Assembly: GCF_026914265.1 (NCBI RefSeq)
Contig: NC_069136.1
Span: 12,890,356 to 12,954,355, forward strand
DNA from: Mya arenaria
Lineage: Eukaryota > Mollusca > Bivalvia > Myida > Myidae
DNA length: 64,000 bases
Direction of reading: 5' to 3'
Shown here: piece after piece, positions 1 to 12,800 of the stretch
Layout of the letters: every line of letters begins with the position of its first letter
Numbering within the stretch: position 1 is the stretch's first letter
The notes under the pieces: model-generated
Database searches by the model: none
Told to the model about the DNA's origin: nothing
Seen by the model: only the letters and a program-made list of their open reading frames with translations
Translations under genes and position numbers: made by a program

Positions 1-304
1 ACTCTATACAATGGTACTCAACCATCCAACTTACTTAATTAACCAATAAAGATAACTCTAGTTTGCATTTAATGCAAATAATTGCCCTTTATTATTCGAC
101 ATAGAAATTCTGGTTAAGGTTTTGCATGTTAACACATTTTAGTCATTATCTCAGCAAATACATCATGTATTGCATTGAAACTTTAGATATGTATTCCCAA
201 ATATCTAATCTACTATATTTGTTAATATCTTGAAATGTAATCTGATATTACAGTGATCCATGTTTCGCCAAAAAAATTCAATCCTTACTATGAAAAGCGG
301 CGGA

Positions 305-490
305 AGAGTCGAGCGCGCTGTCTCTGTGACAGCTCTTGTTTAATTCTACTTTTTACTATTTGCTTTTGTCATATTATATTGAAAGTGCTATTTTACTCTT
401 TATAACTAAATATCCTTGTTTATACAGATGTGGTTATATCTTCAAATTCTCCTGATAACAATCATTAGCTTCTAAGGGCAAAGTCAGAAA
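305..490 (+). repeat. left copy of a diverged direct duplication (partner 1733-1925)
   Basis: This stretch (gctgtctctgtgacagctct, actatttgcttttgtcatat, atatccttgtttatac, attagcttctaagggcaaag) pairs in order with 1733-1925 (ctcctgtgacagctcttttt, actgtttgcttttgtcatat, aatatccttgtctatacc, cattagcatctaggatcaaa). The two copies flank the repeat block at 895-1715. Similarity is partial, so the duplication is old. Confidence 0.6.
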
Positions 491-894
491 ACAGTGATTA
501 CAGCAGTCTGTAGCTCAGAAAGAGCCACATCAGATTATATGTCACCAGCTTCCCAGTCATCTGGATTCAGTTCCGGAGAGTATTCATCACCCACATCTAG
601 CAGTGGCGGGTGAAACAGCCTTCCATACAAAAAGTCAGGGTGGAAATTTAAGGGTATGAATGGTCAAATATATGGGGAAAAAGACTTGAGAGCCAGCCAT
701 GAGAACCAAATTAGTAATACTCAATCAAAGGGCTTTATGAATTCAAATACTTAAAAAAAAATCTTGCTATGTCAATATTTTACTTGTATATATGTATAAA
801 AATGTGAATTGTTTGCAGGATTTAAAGATCCATTTGATTTATTTATGTTTATTGGTAGCCATAAATGTGTGAAAGTATTTTTTCTTAATTGTAT

Positions 895-1715
895 GCCCCT
901 AAAAAGAGGCATATAGTAATCAGACCGTCTGTCTGTCAGTCTTTCCTCCCTTCCGTCCGTCTCTGCGGTTTTCTATAAATAACTGAAAAACGATTAGGCC
1001 CAAAGATCTCAAACTTATAAACAATATTTATTTTAAGGTAAGTGCATAGGTCGATGGTCAAGTTTGTGATGACCTTCAGCTGAAAACCTGTTTCCGATCA
1101 ATAACTGAAGAACACACAGTCCAAGGGACCTCAAACTTGTAAAGCATGTTGGGTTATGAGCAGTAGATAAACCTTATTGATTTTGAGGTATGTGGGTCAA
1201 AGGTGAAGGTCGTGGTAACCTTTAGCTGAAAATCTGTAACCGCTCAATAATTGATTTTTGGGGGACCCAATGACCTTTTATTTGGTAGGGAGGTTGGACA
1301 TGACCAGCAGATGTACCCTATTAATTTTGAGGTCAGTTGGTCAACATTCAAGGTTGTGGTGACATTGAGCTGAAAGTCCGTTTTTGATCAATAATTGAAG
1401 AATACTGAAAAAAGAGGGGCCTCATACTTATTATGAAGGTTGGTTATGACCAGCAGATGAACCCTATTGATTTTGAGGTCATGGTGACCTTGGAATGAAA
1501 TTCTGTCTCCGATCAATATCCGAAGAATCCTGAGGTCCAGGGTCTTTATACTTTGTATACAGGTTGGTTATGACCCTACTGGTTTTGAGTTCAGTGAGTC
1601 AAAACTGAAGGTCGTGTTGACCTTGAGCTGAAAATCTTTCTCGGATCAATTACTGATAAATAACTGAAGAAAGCTCAGTCCAAGGGACCTCAAACTTGAT
1701 AAGCAGGTTTAGCAA
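895..1715 (+). repeat. diverged molluscan-type repeat block, about 150-bp period
   Basis: It opens with cagaccgtctgtctgtcagt. About five degraded units follow, each with ggttatgaccagcagatgaa, ttgattttgaggtca, a ggtcgtggtgacctt stretch, and ccgatcaataactgaagaa. No coding potential is seen. Confidence 0.7.
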
Positions 1716-1732
1716 ACTTGTTCGGGCACATC

Positions 1733-1925
1733 GTCACTCTCCTGTGACAGCTCTTTTTGTGTTTCTTTTTTTATTTCAACTTTTTACTGTTTGCTTTTGT
1801 CATATAACAATTTGTATATTGAAAATGCTTTCTCCCAATATCCTTGTCTATACCAATGTATCTGATGCATCTGTGTCTGCAAGTTCTCATCTCATCATAA
1901 AAAGCATTAGCATCTAGGATCAAAG
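1733..1925 (+). repeat. right copy of the direct duplication (partner 305-490)
   Basis: See the partner entry for the matching stretches. The small open frame of 73 codons here is within the repeat and has no supporting signal. Confidence 0.6.
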
Positions 1926-3187
1926 TCATGGTTTAGACTCATCAAGTTGAACGTCATAATTGGATCTCGAAGATCAAGGTCATGATTGGACCTTTAAGAT
2001 CAATGTCATGGTCAAACCTCATAGTTCAAAGTAATTGTTGGACCTCTAAGAGCAATGTCATGATTGGACCTCATAGATCAAAGTAATCGTTGAACCTCTA
2101 GGAGCAATGTCGTGGTGGAACCTCATAGATCAAAGTAAGTGCTGGACCTCTAAGATCAATGTCATGATTGGACGTCATAGATCTAAGTAATTGTTGGACC
2201 TCTAAGAGCAATGTCGTGGTTGGACCTCATATATCAAAGTAATTGTTCGACCTCTGCCATCAATGTCATGGTTGAACATCATAGTTTAATGTCATGATTG
2301 GACCTCATAAATCAAAGTAATTGTTGGACCTCTAAGAGCAATGACGTGGTTTGACCTCTAGCATCAATGTCATGGTTGAACATCATAGTTCAATGTCATA
2401 ATTGGACCTCATAGATCAAAGTAATTGTTGGACCTCTAAGAGAAATGTCGTGATTGGACCTCATAGATCAAAGTACTTGTTCGACATCTAGCATCAATGT
2501 CATGGTTGAACATCATAGTTCAATGTCATGATTGGACCTAATAGTTCAAAGTAAGTGTTGGACCTCTAAGATCAATGTCATAGATGGACCTCATAGATCA
2601 AAGTAATTGTTGGATATTATAGTTCAAAGTAAGTGTTGGACACCTAAGATCAATGTCATGGTTGGACCTCATAGATCAAAGTAATTGTTTGACCTCTGGT
2701 ATCAATGTCATGGTTTCTAAGATCAATATCATGGTTGAATCTCATAGTTCAAAGTAATCGTTGGACCTCAAAGATTAATGTCATGGTTGAACCTCATAGT
2801 TCAAAGTAATTGTTGGACCTCGAAGATCAATGTCATGGTTGAACCTCATAGTTCAAAGTAATCGTTGGACCTCGTAGATCAATGTCATGGTTGAACCTCA
2901 TAGTTCAAAGTAATTGTTGGATCTCGAAGAGCAATGTCGTGTTTGGACCTCATAGACCGAATAACGATCGGACCTCATATATCGAAGTCATGGTTGGACC
3001 TCAGATCAAAGTCATGATTGATCCTCATACATCAAAGTCCTGGTTGACCTCTTTAGGTCAAAGTCAGATTCCTTCAGGTCAAAGTCCTAGTTTCGCCTAA
3101 AAGGTCAAAGACATGGTTGAGTCATATAATATATCAATGTCATTGTGGTGCTTCAAATATCAAAGTCATGGTTGGACCTTGTTGACA
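1915..3187 (+). repeat. 26-bp-based minisatellite (about 52-bp higher-order unit)
   Basis: Alternating subunits ggacctctaagatcaatgtc-atggtt and ggacctcatagatcaaagta-attgtt recur about 45-50 times with moderate divergence. It decays into looser units after about 2,940. Confidence 0.9.
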
Positions 3188-3189
3188 GA

Positions 3190-6100
3190 ATAGTATGACC
3201 AACCTTGGTATATAGGAAGAGTTTACGGATACTTTTCATGATATTGCGTTTCGGGCTCCTATGGTCAAGGTCATTTTTATTGAAAATAAAAAGTCGGTTG
3301 ACACCGAATTTATTAAGTTTTAATTGTGATGATGATCATCAACACTGTGAACATTTTGATATATAACCAAAGCTCTATACCATCAGCATGTCACTCTCAG
3401 ATAACAGATCGACGACGTCGATTTGATGCCTGCACTGAGAATCTAATTGAAAAAGTGCCTCATTCACTTAAAATGCGTTTACTATATGGTATACATTGAA
3501 CTTATCAGCTAGTACCCTGAAATATCTAATTATCATGTGTTGTGTAAAAGATTATATAAGGTATCTTCCATGGCCGAGAGTGTCAGATAGATTCATCCCG
3601 ACCCGAGCGTAGGGTGTTTTGCGAAAACGAGGTTTGGATGAACCTATCTTACACGAGCGGCTATGGTAGATGCTTTTTCTCCTACCTCAGTTAAACAAAA
3701 TTAAGTAAATATGTGTTTTTTCTGGAACTCTTTTGTGCGTAGTGAAAATAAATGCGTATGGATATGTGATAATTCGTGGTTGTCATGGATACGCGCAATG
3801 ATTCAGATTATCATAATATTAAAATCGATCTTTAAATAGTTCTGATGAGAGTGCAGCATTTTTTCTTGAAAGATGAATGAAAACTATTTTATGTCGACAT
3901 TTGAAGCGAGAAATAATTAATTCGCATATTACCACAATACAAGGTTTCTATAATGCTACAGATTACAGTCTTCAACAAGGGAGGTAATTAAAATGTAATG
4001 ACCATTAAAAGAGGTTCCATACGGGTACTTGTTTTATCTTTGCCCGTGGGCAAAATAAGAGTTTCTAGCATGATTATTTTTTGGATCTACTATTCTGAGG
4101 TGGGAGAAAAACTATAGACACATAACTTAGGACGGCTTTACGTTTAGGGTACACACTAAATGAAAGTTCACCAGACCCGATGGTAGGGAACGTTCAATGT
4201 AACTATCACAGTGGCTAGGAAGTATATTTGAAATGGGTATGTAACGTCCAAAACATCTCGATACGATTGGAACGAAGTGTTTAACATATCTGAGTACGAA
4301 ATTTCCATGGTACGAAACGGCACAGTTTCGTGTACGAATACATTCGATATGTACACGTTTTTCAAGTTGGAACTTAAACTCAAATCCTTGCATTTATATT
4401 ATTTTTCCTATTTCTATTAAATTTGGTTTTACCTGCATAGCTGATTTAATGTATTTCCTTCGTCCGTGGAATGGAACTCTTTTTCTCAGTGTCGGAGTAA
4501 GGCGGTTGTCAAAAGTGCAATAACCTTTGACCTTTATATTAACTGCAAGACTGTGGTAAAACCACTCGGTAACTATGGTAGATGTAATACAGTATCATAC
4601 TGAACATTTGAACTGCTATGCGATTTTAAAATAAACATATTCAACTTTCTGCAAGCGTTTGTTCCAGGGCAAACATTGAAAAGCACTCATACTTTGGAGA
4701 TTATTTCTAAACATTCCGTTAAATAGTTTTATCTGATTGGGGTTGTAGGGTCTCTCAACACCAATGAAACTCCTGACAACTCAAACAGGGCATCTGTACG
4801 CATTTCTGTCAGCCTTCTTCGCAATTAAGCATATATTACCAGTGTTACATGTTGTTGTTGTTGCTGCTGTTGTTGTTCCCGTCTAAGGGTAGAAATCAGT
4901 TTACGGCCTTTCGAAAACGTTATGTAGAGTTCAATTTTGGCGATCTTAGAAATAGAAGTGGGCGTACCCGGACGTCAGAATCGATCAGGGTAAAATTATG
5001 AACAGAAAATTGGTAAAATCCTCTTTCATCATTGGCTCACACAATAATGCAAACACCAAGTAAATGCTACCTTTCACTACTTACACTACATGTAGTTACA
5101 CAAGTAAGCCTCAGTGGAAAATAGACTGACTTAACTATATTTCATGAAACTTTTTTGATTCGTCGGTACCGATCAACGTACAATTAATGAATTGTAAATG
5201 AACAAAAAGAATCCACAATTGTCGTTGGCCCTCACAAAAAAATCGAACCGCAGTTGGTAGTTCAACTCTAGTTTGGATGACAATACTTTCGCTTTGGTCA
5301 AGTTCAAGACCGCGATAGTTACAAATATTAAGAAAACATAATCCCATATTTTAAACAATGTTATAGTCTAAGAGATGTTTAACACTGAAAGCACGGCAAA
5401 AAGGCTACTTTATTCGGGGTTGTATTTACCAATAAAACAAGCAATACACTTTTAATTTGTTAAATTTTATTCATGTCTAGCTAAGTAACAGTCTATGAAA
5501 TGCATTCTAAATAGGGAATCCGACCCACAAAAAGCTATTTCATTTATAGCTGTCTCACATTCGGAACACCTCGGTCATTTCCATCGAAGACAACCTGGGA
5601 TGTATATGGACGGTTTGCAATGTCAGAAACCTTTAAATTTAACTACACTGCAAGTAGATCGCGTAGTAATTTATAATTATCAGCTAAATGTACTGACTTT
5701 ACTCTTGGGAATCTTAATTATTTATGCAATAATGCACTTCACTGGCAATCAATTTAACTTGAAAATACAAATTACACTTTAAAACTCTACATTTAATTAA
5801 TAATATTATAATGAATATTTTACGAACTACTTCTTCTGATGTACCGGCATACACTCGAAGTTGTTTTTGGTTGGGAAATGGCCGAGGCGTTCTAAATGAA
5901 CTATCTCAATGTTAAACTGATATTGGTGCCTGTTTACACTATCGAATTCATGTATCTCTTGCCAAAATATCACGAAAATACTTAAGTCAAATCTCAATCT
6001 AAGTCTCAACTCATTTTACCACATAGCCTCAAAAGTGATTCAAAATCATATATGTGTTTACCCCTTTTAAAAGCGCATTTTTATTATCATAGAACATGTT

Positions 6101-6825
6101 GATAAACGCCTTTGGTCAAGATTCCAAGGGAAATACACGTGAAATGACACATTTTTACAATCGCTCAAAGTCAACAGAGCTTGTTTGGTATTTCATTTTA
6201 TGTACAAGTTTTGCAAAAACAACAACTTTCAAATAATACCAAAATAATATGGGGTGACCCGGCCCTAACTTCTCAAAACTTCTTAAGCAAAGTAGGCTTT
6301 AGTAGGTCATTTCAATAGGCCAATACATACCTAAGCTTGATTTTGATAAAGGAAAAATGGTTAACTGTGCTTATGATAAAGGTAATTCCAATTTAAAGTC
6401 TAAATACGCGCAAACAAGTAAATATTACGTAAACTATAGAATAATAAAAAAAATACTGAGCTTAGCTTAATTCTCTTATTATGAACTTTAAGCGTTTCGA
6501 GATATTTTGGCCAGACATTTAGAAACTCACATATGTGTGTATCGGATATCTTCAATGATATACTGTCATTTCGGATGCAGTCAACTTATAAATATCACAT
6601 CACATATATGGCGTTATTTATTGTATTACAAAATTCATGGCAAACGTAACTAGTAATTATTAAAATTGTTTGGATATATACCCAAACAGACATTGATATA
6701 TATTGTCATTTAATAGAAACAATGTGCACATCTGTATTTAGAACAAAATGATCTAATGTTTGCAAAAAAGCGATCTCATTCAAATGTTGGTATATATGTC
6801 TATCCTTTCTTGACTTTATTTCTTA
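3190..6825. other. intergenic, no gene supported
   Basis: AT-rich sequence. Short open frames near 4127-4393, 5135-5358 and 5495-6009 lack start context, splice partners or recognisable motifs. The one near 5495 overlaps a dispersed repeat (cggaacacctcggtcattt). Apart from the small MITE at 3558-3673 I see nothing firm. Confidence 0.6.
3558..3673. repeat. small inverted-repeat element (MITE-like)
   Basis: The left end ggtatcttccatggccgaga and the right end cgagcggctatggtagatgc are inverted. The interior is gacccgagcgtagggtgttt. About 115 bp, noncoding. Confidence 0.45.
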
Positions 6826-7828
6826 AAGGGCCTCTCTCGATTAATATGGCCATGGCGTCTCTCATTAAATATGGTCAGGGCCTCTCTCATTTAAAATGGT
6901 CAGGGAGTCTCTCTTTAAATATGGTCAAGGCGTCTCTCATTTAATATGGTCAGGTCCTCTCTCATTCAATATGGTCAGGGAGTCTCTCATTTAATATGGT
7001 CAGGGCCTCTCTCATTTAATATGGTCAGGGATTCTCTCATTAAATATGGTCAGTGCCTCTCTCATTTAATATCTCCAGGGAGTCTTTCATTAAATATGAC
7101 CAGGTCCTCTCTCATTTAATAGGGTGTGGGCCTCTCTCATTTAAAATGGTCAGGGAGTCTCTCTTTTAATATTGTCAAGGCGTATCTCATTTAATATGGC
7201 CAGGTCCTCTCTCATTGAATATGGTCAGGGAGTCTCTCATTCAATATGGTCAGGGCCTCTCTCATTTAATATGGTCAGTGTCTCTCTCAATAAATATGGT
7301 CAGGGCCTCTCTCATTTAATATGGTCAGGAAGTCTCTCATTTAATATGACAGGGAGTCTCTCATTAAATATGGCCAGGTCCTCTCTCATTTAATAGGGTC
7401 AGGGTCTCTCTCATTTAATATGATCAGTGCCTCTCTGTTTAATATGGTCAGGGCCTCTCTTATTTGATATGGTCAGGGCCTCTCTCATTCAATATGTTCA
7501 GGGAGTCTCTCATTTAATATTATAAGGGCGTCTCTCAATTAATGTGGTCAGTGCCTCTCTGTTTAATATGGTCAGGGCCTCTCTCATTTAATATGGTCAG
7601 TGCGTCTCTAATTTAATATGGTCTTAGGGCCTCTCTCATTTAATATGTTCTCATGGCCTCTCTCGTTTGATATGGCCAGGTCCTCTTTTATTTAATATTG
7701 CCAGGACCTCTCTCATTTAATATGGCAGGTCCTTTTTCAATAAATATGGTGTGGGCCTCATCATTTAATATGGTCAGGGCCTCTCTTATTAAATATGGTG
7801 TGGGCCTCCCTTAATTAATATGGTCAGA
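6826..7828 (+). repeat. 25-bp minisatellite
   Basis: About 40 units of cctctctcatttaatatggt-caggg with small variants (agtctctc, gcgtctctc). Open frames of 60-73 codons in it are periodic artefacts. Confidence 0.93.
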
Positions 7829-7829
7829 C

Positions 7830-8086
7830 ATTGATAACAACAAATCATGTGTCATTTTGTTAAACTTCTTGTCGCAACAGTCTAGTTGTCAGAAACTCGA
7901 AAAAGACAGAACATAATCAACAAATTATTAGAATAACTCGATTTTTAAACTTTTTGAAACTAGTGTCATCATTGAACACGGCATCAATGAGAGCGTCCCT
8001 TTAAGATCTTATTTAAATTTGCAAGCAATACCAAATGTTCCAAGCTGAGAAAACGCTAAAAGGACGTGTAATGCATAATAATAATC

Positions 8087-8122
<36 letters not shown>

Positions 8123-9166
8123 GTATAATAAACGTAAGGAAGGTATAAAAAAAAACAATAAAATAATTTAACTTGTATATATTCAAGTTTAAGCTTTAAA
8201 AAATGTCAATACTGAAACATTTCTTAAATGGACGGAATACATTAACTATTATAAATATCTCTGCAAATAAATGTAAAGGGCAAAAAGTCAACTAGCGATA
8301 ACGAAAATGTAATTAATCAAATGTCTGTATAAAGTGTCTGCAATTTGAATGCAAAATACACTCTACAAAAATCATGATTCAAATACATTTGCGTGAAAAA
8401 ATAACAAGTGCATTACCACAGAAAGAACGTACTTAGATCAACTCAAAACACAAACATCTATATATAGATCAACATAAAAACAAACATAGATTAACATTTA
8501 ACACACATAGATCAACATGATCCTCATATGATGATCAACATGAAACACATACTTAGACGTCTTTGTTGTTCGCTCTAACTGTAAGGTAGTAAGTATGTTC
8601 AAGTTAAAACTAAATGTTTTGTTCTGTTCTTTTCTGTATTTCAATTGATTAACCGGAAGTGTACGCGAAGCCCAAACGAGGCTTTGAGTCCTTGTTTTTT
8701 CTGTAAAACGAATCAAGTTTTATTCAAGCTATTTTGTCACAGCACGCTTCCGGTTCAATTACCTCAAAAAAGACATTAGCCTTGGAAACATTTCAACTAT
8801 TTACAATTTTTCTGCTACATGAAGCTCTGGACAAAACCAGCCATTCGAATCTCACCATTCCTTCAAACTTTTTGTTAATTTCGTTTACTTATAAAACCGT
8901 TGAAATATACTTTGTCAGTCAATTCGTTCTTAATTTAGTCAGTGATCAAACGTTCAAAAACATCAACAGGTAAAAATAGTCATCTATTGTCCGCAAATAA
9001 GTGCATGTATACACTAATGACTAAGCTGCGTCATGTTCTGCAGTTCGTATTAAGCCTTTTAAGAATCACGGATATTTCCATAGATACTAAAAGGAATGAA
9101 AAGTTGGAAACATTAATATACGATGTTTACTTAAAGTGTACTTAAAAATGTAATAAAAGACGTATA
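7830..9166. other. intergenic downstream of the TRIM-like gene
   Basis: AT-rich with one microsatellite and short repeats of tagatcaacat near 8437-8540. Two small plus-strand frames (8734-9145) have no domain, no good start context and no splice partners. The right part probably includes the TRIM-like 3' UTR. Confidence 0.55.
8088..8122. repeat. (AT)n microsatellite
   Basis: An uninterrupted TA/AT dinucleotide run of about 30 bp. Confidence 0.9.
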
Positions 9167-9825
9167 TCAAGGCGATCGAAATCCAGGACTTTTAAGACAC
9201 TGTGGCACAATTGTGATCTCATTTCCGGTTTTCAAGGTCATCTCGACTGTGCAAAGGTCTGGGTTATAACAACCAAACACCGGGTACAGTGCTTCTGAAA
9301 AGTCCAGCATATCAAAACTGTGAAGCACCTTATTGTTATTACAGTCCACGATAACCCACTTCCGTTTCCGGGTATCCACAAAAAGCCCGTACGTAATCCG
9401 TACCTCGATTCCCGGGCTGTTGTCAGACAGAGGACTAAACTCCAGTAATTCCCGGTTATGCCAGAACTCCTGGGTCAATTTACCGGTTTCCGGGTACCGC
9501 GCTACGTAAAAAGATCGCGCGTGCTCATGACGTTCAACGGTATGATGCATGTCGATGTCATCCAATCGACAGAGGCCGATTTCAAAAACCAGCCATGTTT
9601 CCTCGAGCGGTTGCTGAATATTATATACGACATCCAGTTCCCAGTAGACTTTGCCCTGCTCCTTGACGCCAAGGGTTCCTATGGCACCTTTATATTGGAC
9701 CAGGCTGTTGTCAAGATCCGGTCCGCCTCCGAAGATGTCCGTCTTCTTGTTACGGAGCGTTCGTCCGTCTGACGTCACCTCCCGCTCGTGGTGGGCGGAG
9801 TTAGGGTCCATCTGGAAGTCTGGGC
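9167..9825 (-). other. B30.2/SPRY coding exon of the TRIM-like gene
   Basis: The terminal exon opens after acceptor tttttgtag and encodes about 219 residues. PRY-type features are LDP-like MDPNSAHHEREVTSDGRTL near the start, then GKVYWELDV and a late VFGCYNPDLCTVEM strand pair. In TRIM proteins this domain is the target-recognition part. The stop is TGA at 9167-9169. A candidate poly(A) signal (AATAAA on the minus strand) lies at 8719-8724, about 445 nt downstream. Confidence 0.85.
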
Positions 9826-12800
9826 CTACAAAAACAAGATTCATGAGGGTGCTTTAAGGGCCTCCTACAATACATGCCATGTTAGTTGAGAAAGGCCACA
9901 TAGTGAAACATTTTAAATGTTCGGTTTTCTGTTTGCATTTTTACTTAAAAGTATTTCGACAAATTGATTTTTAGGTGAACTTGTTCAATATCTAAAACAC
10001 CTCCATATGTATGAAGGACACATGTCTCAGGCTTGCTAAATATTATTGTAAACTTGAGACATTTTTTAAGAGTTTATACAACGCCCCGCACTCTTAGGTT
10101 ACTTATTCACGAAGAAATTACTTATAAACTCTTTTCAATACATAGATTATTGATAAATTGTCATATGCGAACTACAAATAACTTACAGGAAATGTCACCA
10201 AACACGACTGGTCTATCCCCAGGAGATTGTTGTTTTCGGGGCGACGGCGCTTTCACATCCGGGTCTTAAAATTGAAACAGATCAAATAATGAATAGAAAA
10301 TATGCCGGCATTTGTAAGGAAATAACATGTAAACTTTGACCATAAAATGACCAAGATAAAGATAACGTAGCGATGTAATATGGTACTTGATGCTTTTAAA
10401 CAATTTTCAATGGTTATCTCCCGATACGCATAATCACATTTGGCCACATGTCCATGTTTATAAAAACAACAATATTTTTTTAGGTTATACTGAGTAACAA
10501 GAAAAATGAAGTTGACGACACGAGTCTTTTCGTTTAAATAATGTCAAAACACATGTATAAACTCAAAATAGCAGTAATTATATTACGCTCGGGAGAAAAT
10601 TAGACCGGTCGTACAAGGCAGGTGGTCGCTTGTAAAAGGTGGTCGAAAAGACAGGTTTTATTGTTTTTCTGTATAACAGAAACAGTGCAAATGAACATGC
10701 ATACAACATTTGTTTTTGATTTCACGTCTAAAAACAATCGCATAATAGCAAGGTCGGATGAACTTAATTAACGTTTATTGTTAGATCACCTTCTACATAA
10801 GATTTACTGGTGTGTGACCATAAAACTGCAGAAAAATCTGGGAACGCTGCATGGATGACATCTTAATCCAATCTACTACGCAGTGATACCCCCTGACCAG
10901 CAGAAGCTGGATTTTAGCTAATAAAATGTTTTTCTTCTTTCTTCTTTCAATAGTTTTATAAAATTTCAATTTCACAAGGTACATTAAGGTTAGAATTTAA
11001 AAAAAAAAATCGTATTTAAAATTAAGATAACTTTTTACCGATATGGAATTTTTAGTATCCAAGATCACGTGATATGCATTGTTGCAATTACTGAACTGTA
11101 AGGAAGTAACACTGTTTTTTAAGTTTGATCTTAATCTACTAAAAAAGGATAATTTTGATTTTAATTTTAGGTCACTAACCAATACTTTTTATGATTAAAA
11201 CACACTGAATCTATTGGGTAAATTTAGATGTTAAGCGCCAATTTTAGATTGGATCAAACAAGCCTTTCCTTTTTATGCCTAAAATGTAGAATTAGCAGTT
11301 CACACTCATAGCTAACTAGCCATTCAGCAAAGATCATTAACTTGTTTTCAATGTTAAGTTTATACATCGACATTTAAACAATGTTATCTTTCACGTATAT
11401 GCGTGAGTTTAGAGAAATTGATCCGGCTTGATAGTCATGCATTATTAACAAACTTATTCGAAATCCTGTAAAAGTGCGTATGCATAGCTCTAGACAAGAA
11501 AGCAATTTTGTTGTTCAGCGTCCTTGGTCACAATGCAAATGCGTTTTTCATACAAATTCTCGTGTGCACAAAACACATGATAAGGGCAAGTTCAGGTTAG
11601 AAATAAGCACATGTATACTTCAAGAATGCCGTTCTGGTTACAATGCGCATGCACATGGCATCTTAGAAGCATGCTTATTTTGAAGACGTTTAAACTGGTT
11701 AGAGAGCACATGCATACATCCACGAAGCGCTTCCGGTTAGAATACGCATGTTCATGCGGACAATCAAAAAAAAACACGGGGCCCCTCACCGCATACAGGA
11801 AACACATACATGAGCTCTCTGTCAGTTTGGATGCTATTCCGAGGGTTGTTGGTTTGTTCTCCGAGAAGTTCGTCAGTCGACCCGCCTCCCCCGTCCGCCC
11901 ACCGTCTTTCCACGTGACTCCAAGTTTCGGCCTACTGAGAGAAGTCCCATTCGTGCTAGTGACGCTCCTGTTTTGACGTTCCGACGCTTCTTGAAGCTCC
12001 GATGCCGGCACATCGGGACGGCGATCAGGTGAGATGTTCCCTGGTCGGGTGACGCCCTTTATATCCCCTCGGGCAAGGGTCGAGGTAATGGGGGCTACCG
12101 TGGACAGATCCAGTCGTGGGATGGTCGGGTCACGTGGTCTGTTTGCTATTCTACGTAAAGGGCTCGTACTACCTTTAATAGCGTCAATAACCTCTACATG
12201 TATGTGGCCATTCTAACAGCAATACAGTCGAACCCTTTTGGCTCCAACTCCCAGGGACCGGCGAAAATACCTCTGGCCTCGTGAAATTCGAGCCAAACGG
12301 GAATGCTTACATTCAGTATAAAGAAATCGGTCAAATACATCTAGGTTGAGCCAACGAAGGTTTCGAGCTAAGCGAGTTCGAGCAAACCGGATTTGACTGT
12401 TCCTATTTGTAACATAACAAATACCTGTGCTTTCTGGATAAAAAATGTATAGTACTTCTTTTCTAATAAATTATCTAACTAAACCATTTTAACAGAAAAT
12501 GTAAAAAAAAACAATGATTTCGAGCCTAATAAAAAGCAACAACGAAACACTAATATCTAATTAAAACGCAAAAATAACACAGCAAATTGTTCTATGCTGA
12601 AACTGACTACCTTACTTTCAAAACTGAATGCAGCTGAAAAAGAACAGACTTTGAAGACAGACCTTTCAAATGTTTCAAAGAAAGTACGACAAAATCATTG
12701 TCAAATATAAGGCTTGTGCAAAGTAAGAAATCACATTGGAAGTTTTCATTATTATCTCACGAAACTCAATTAATCAAAACTGGTCTTAAATGACCAGTGA

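Noticed and set aside
5495-6009. Two small frames (95 and 60 codons) as genes
   Set aside because: No domain, poor start context, overlap with dispersed repeat sequence and no splice partners.
8734-9145. Two plus-strand frames just downstream of the TRIM-like stop
   Set aside because: Low-complexity AT-rich composition, no motif, likely antisense to the TRIM-like 3' UTR.
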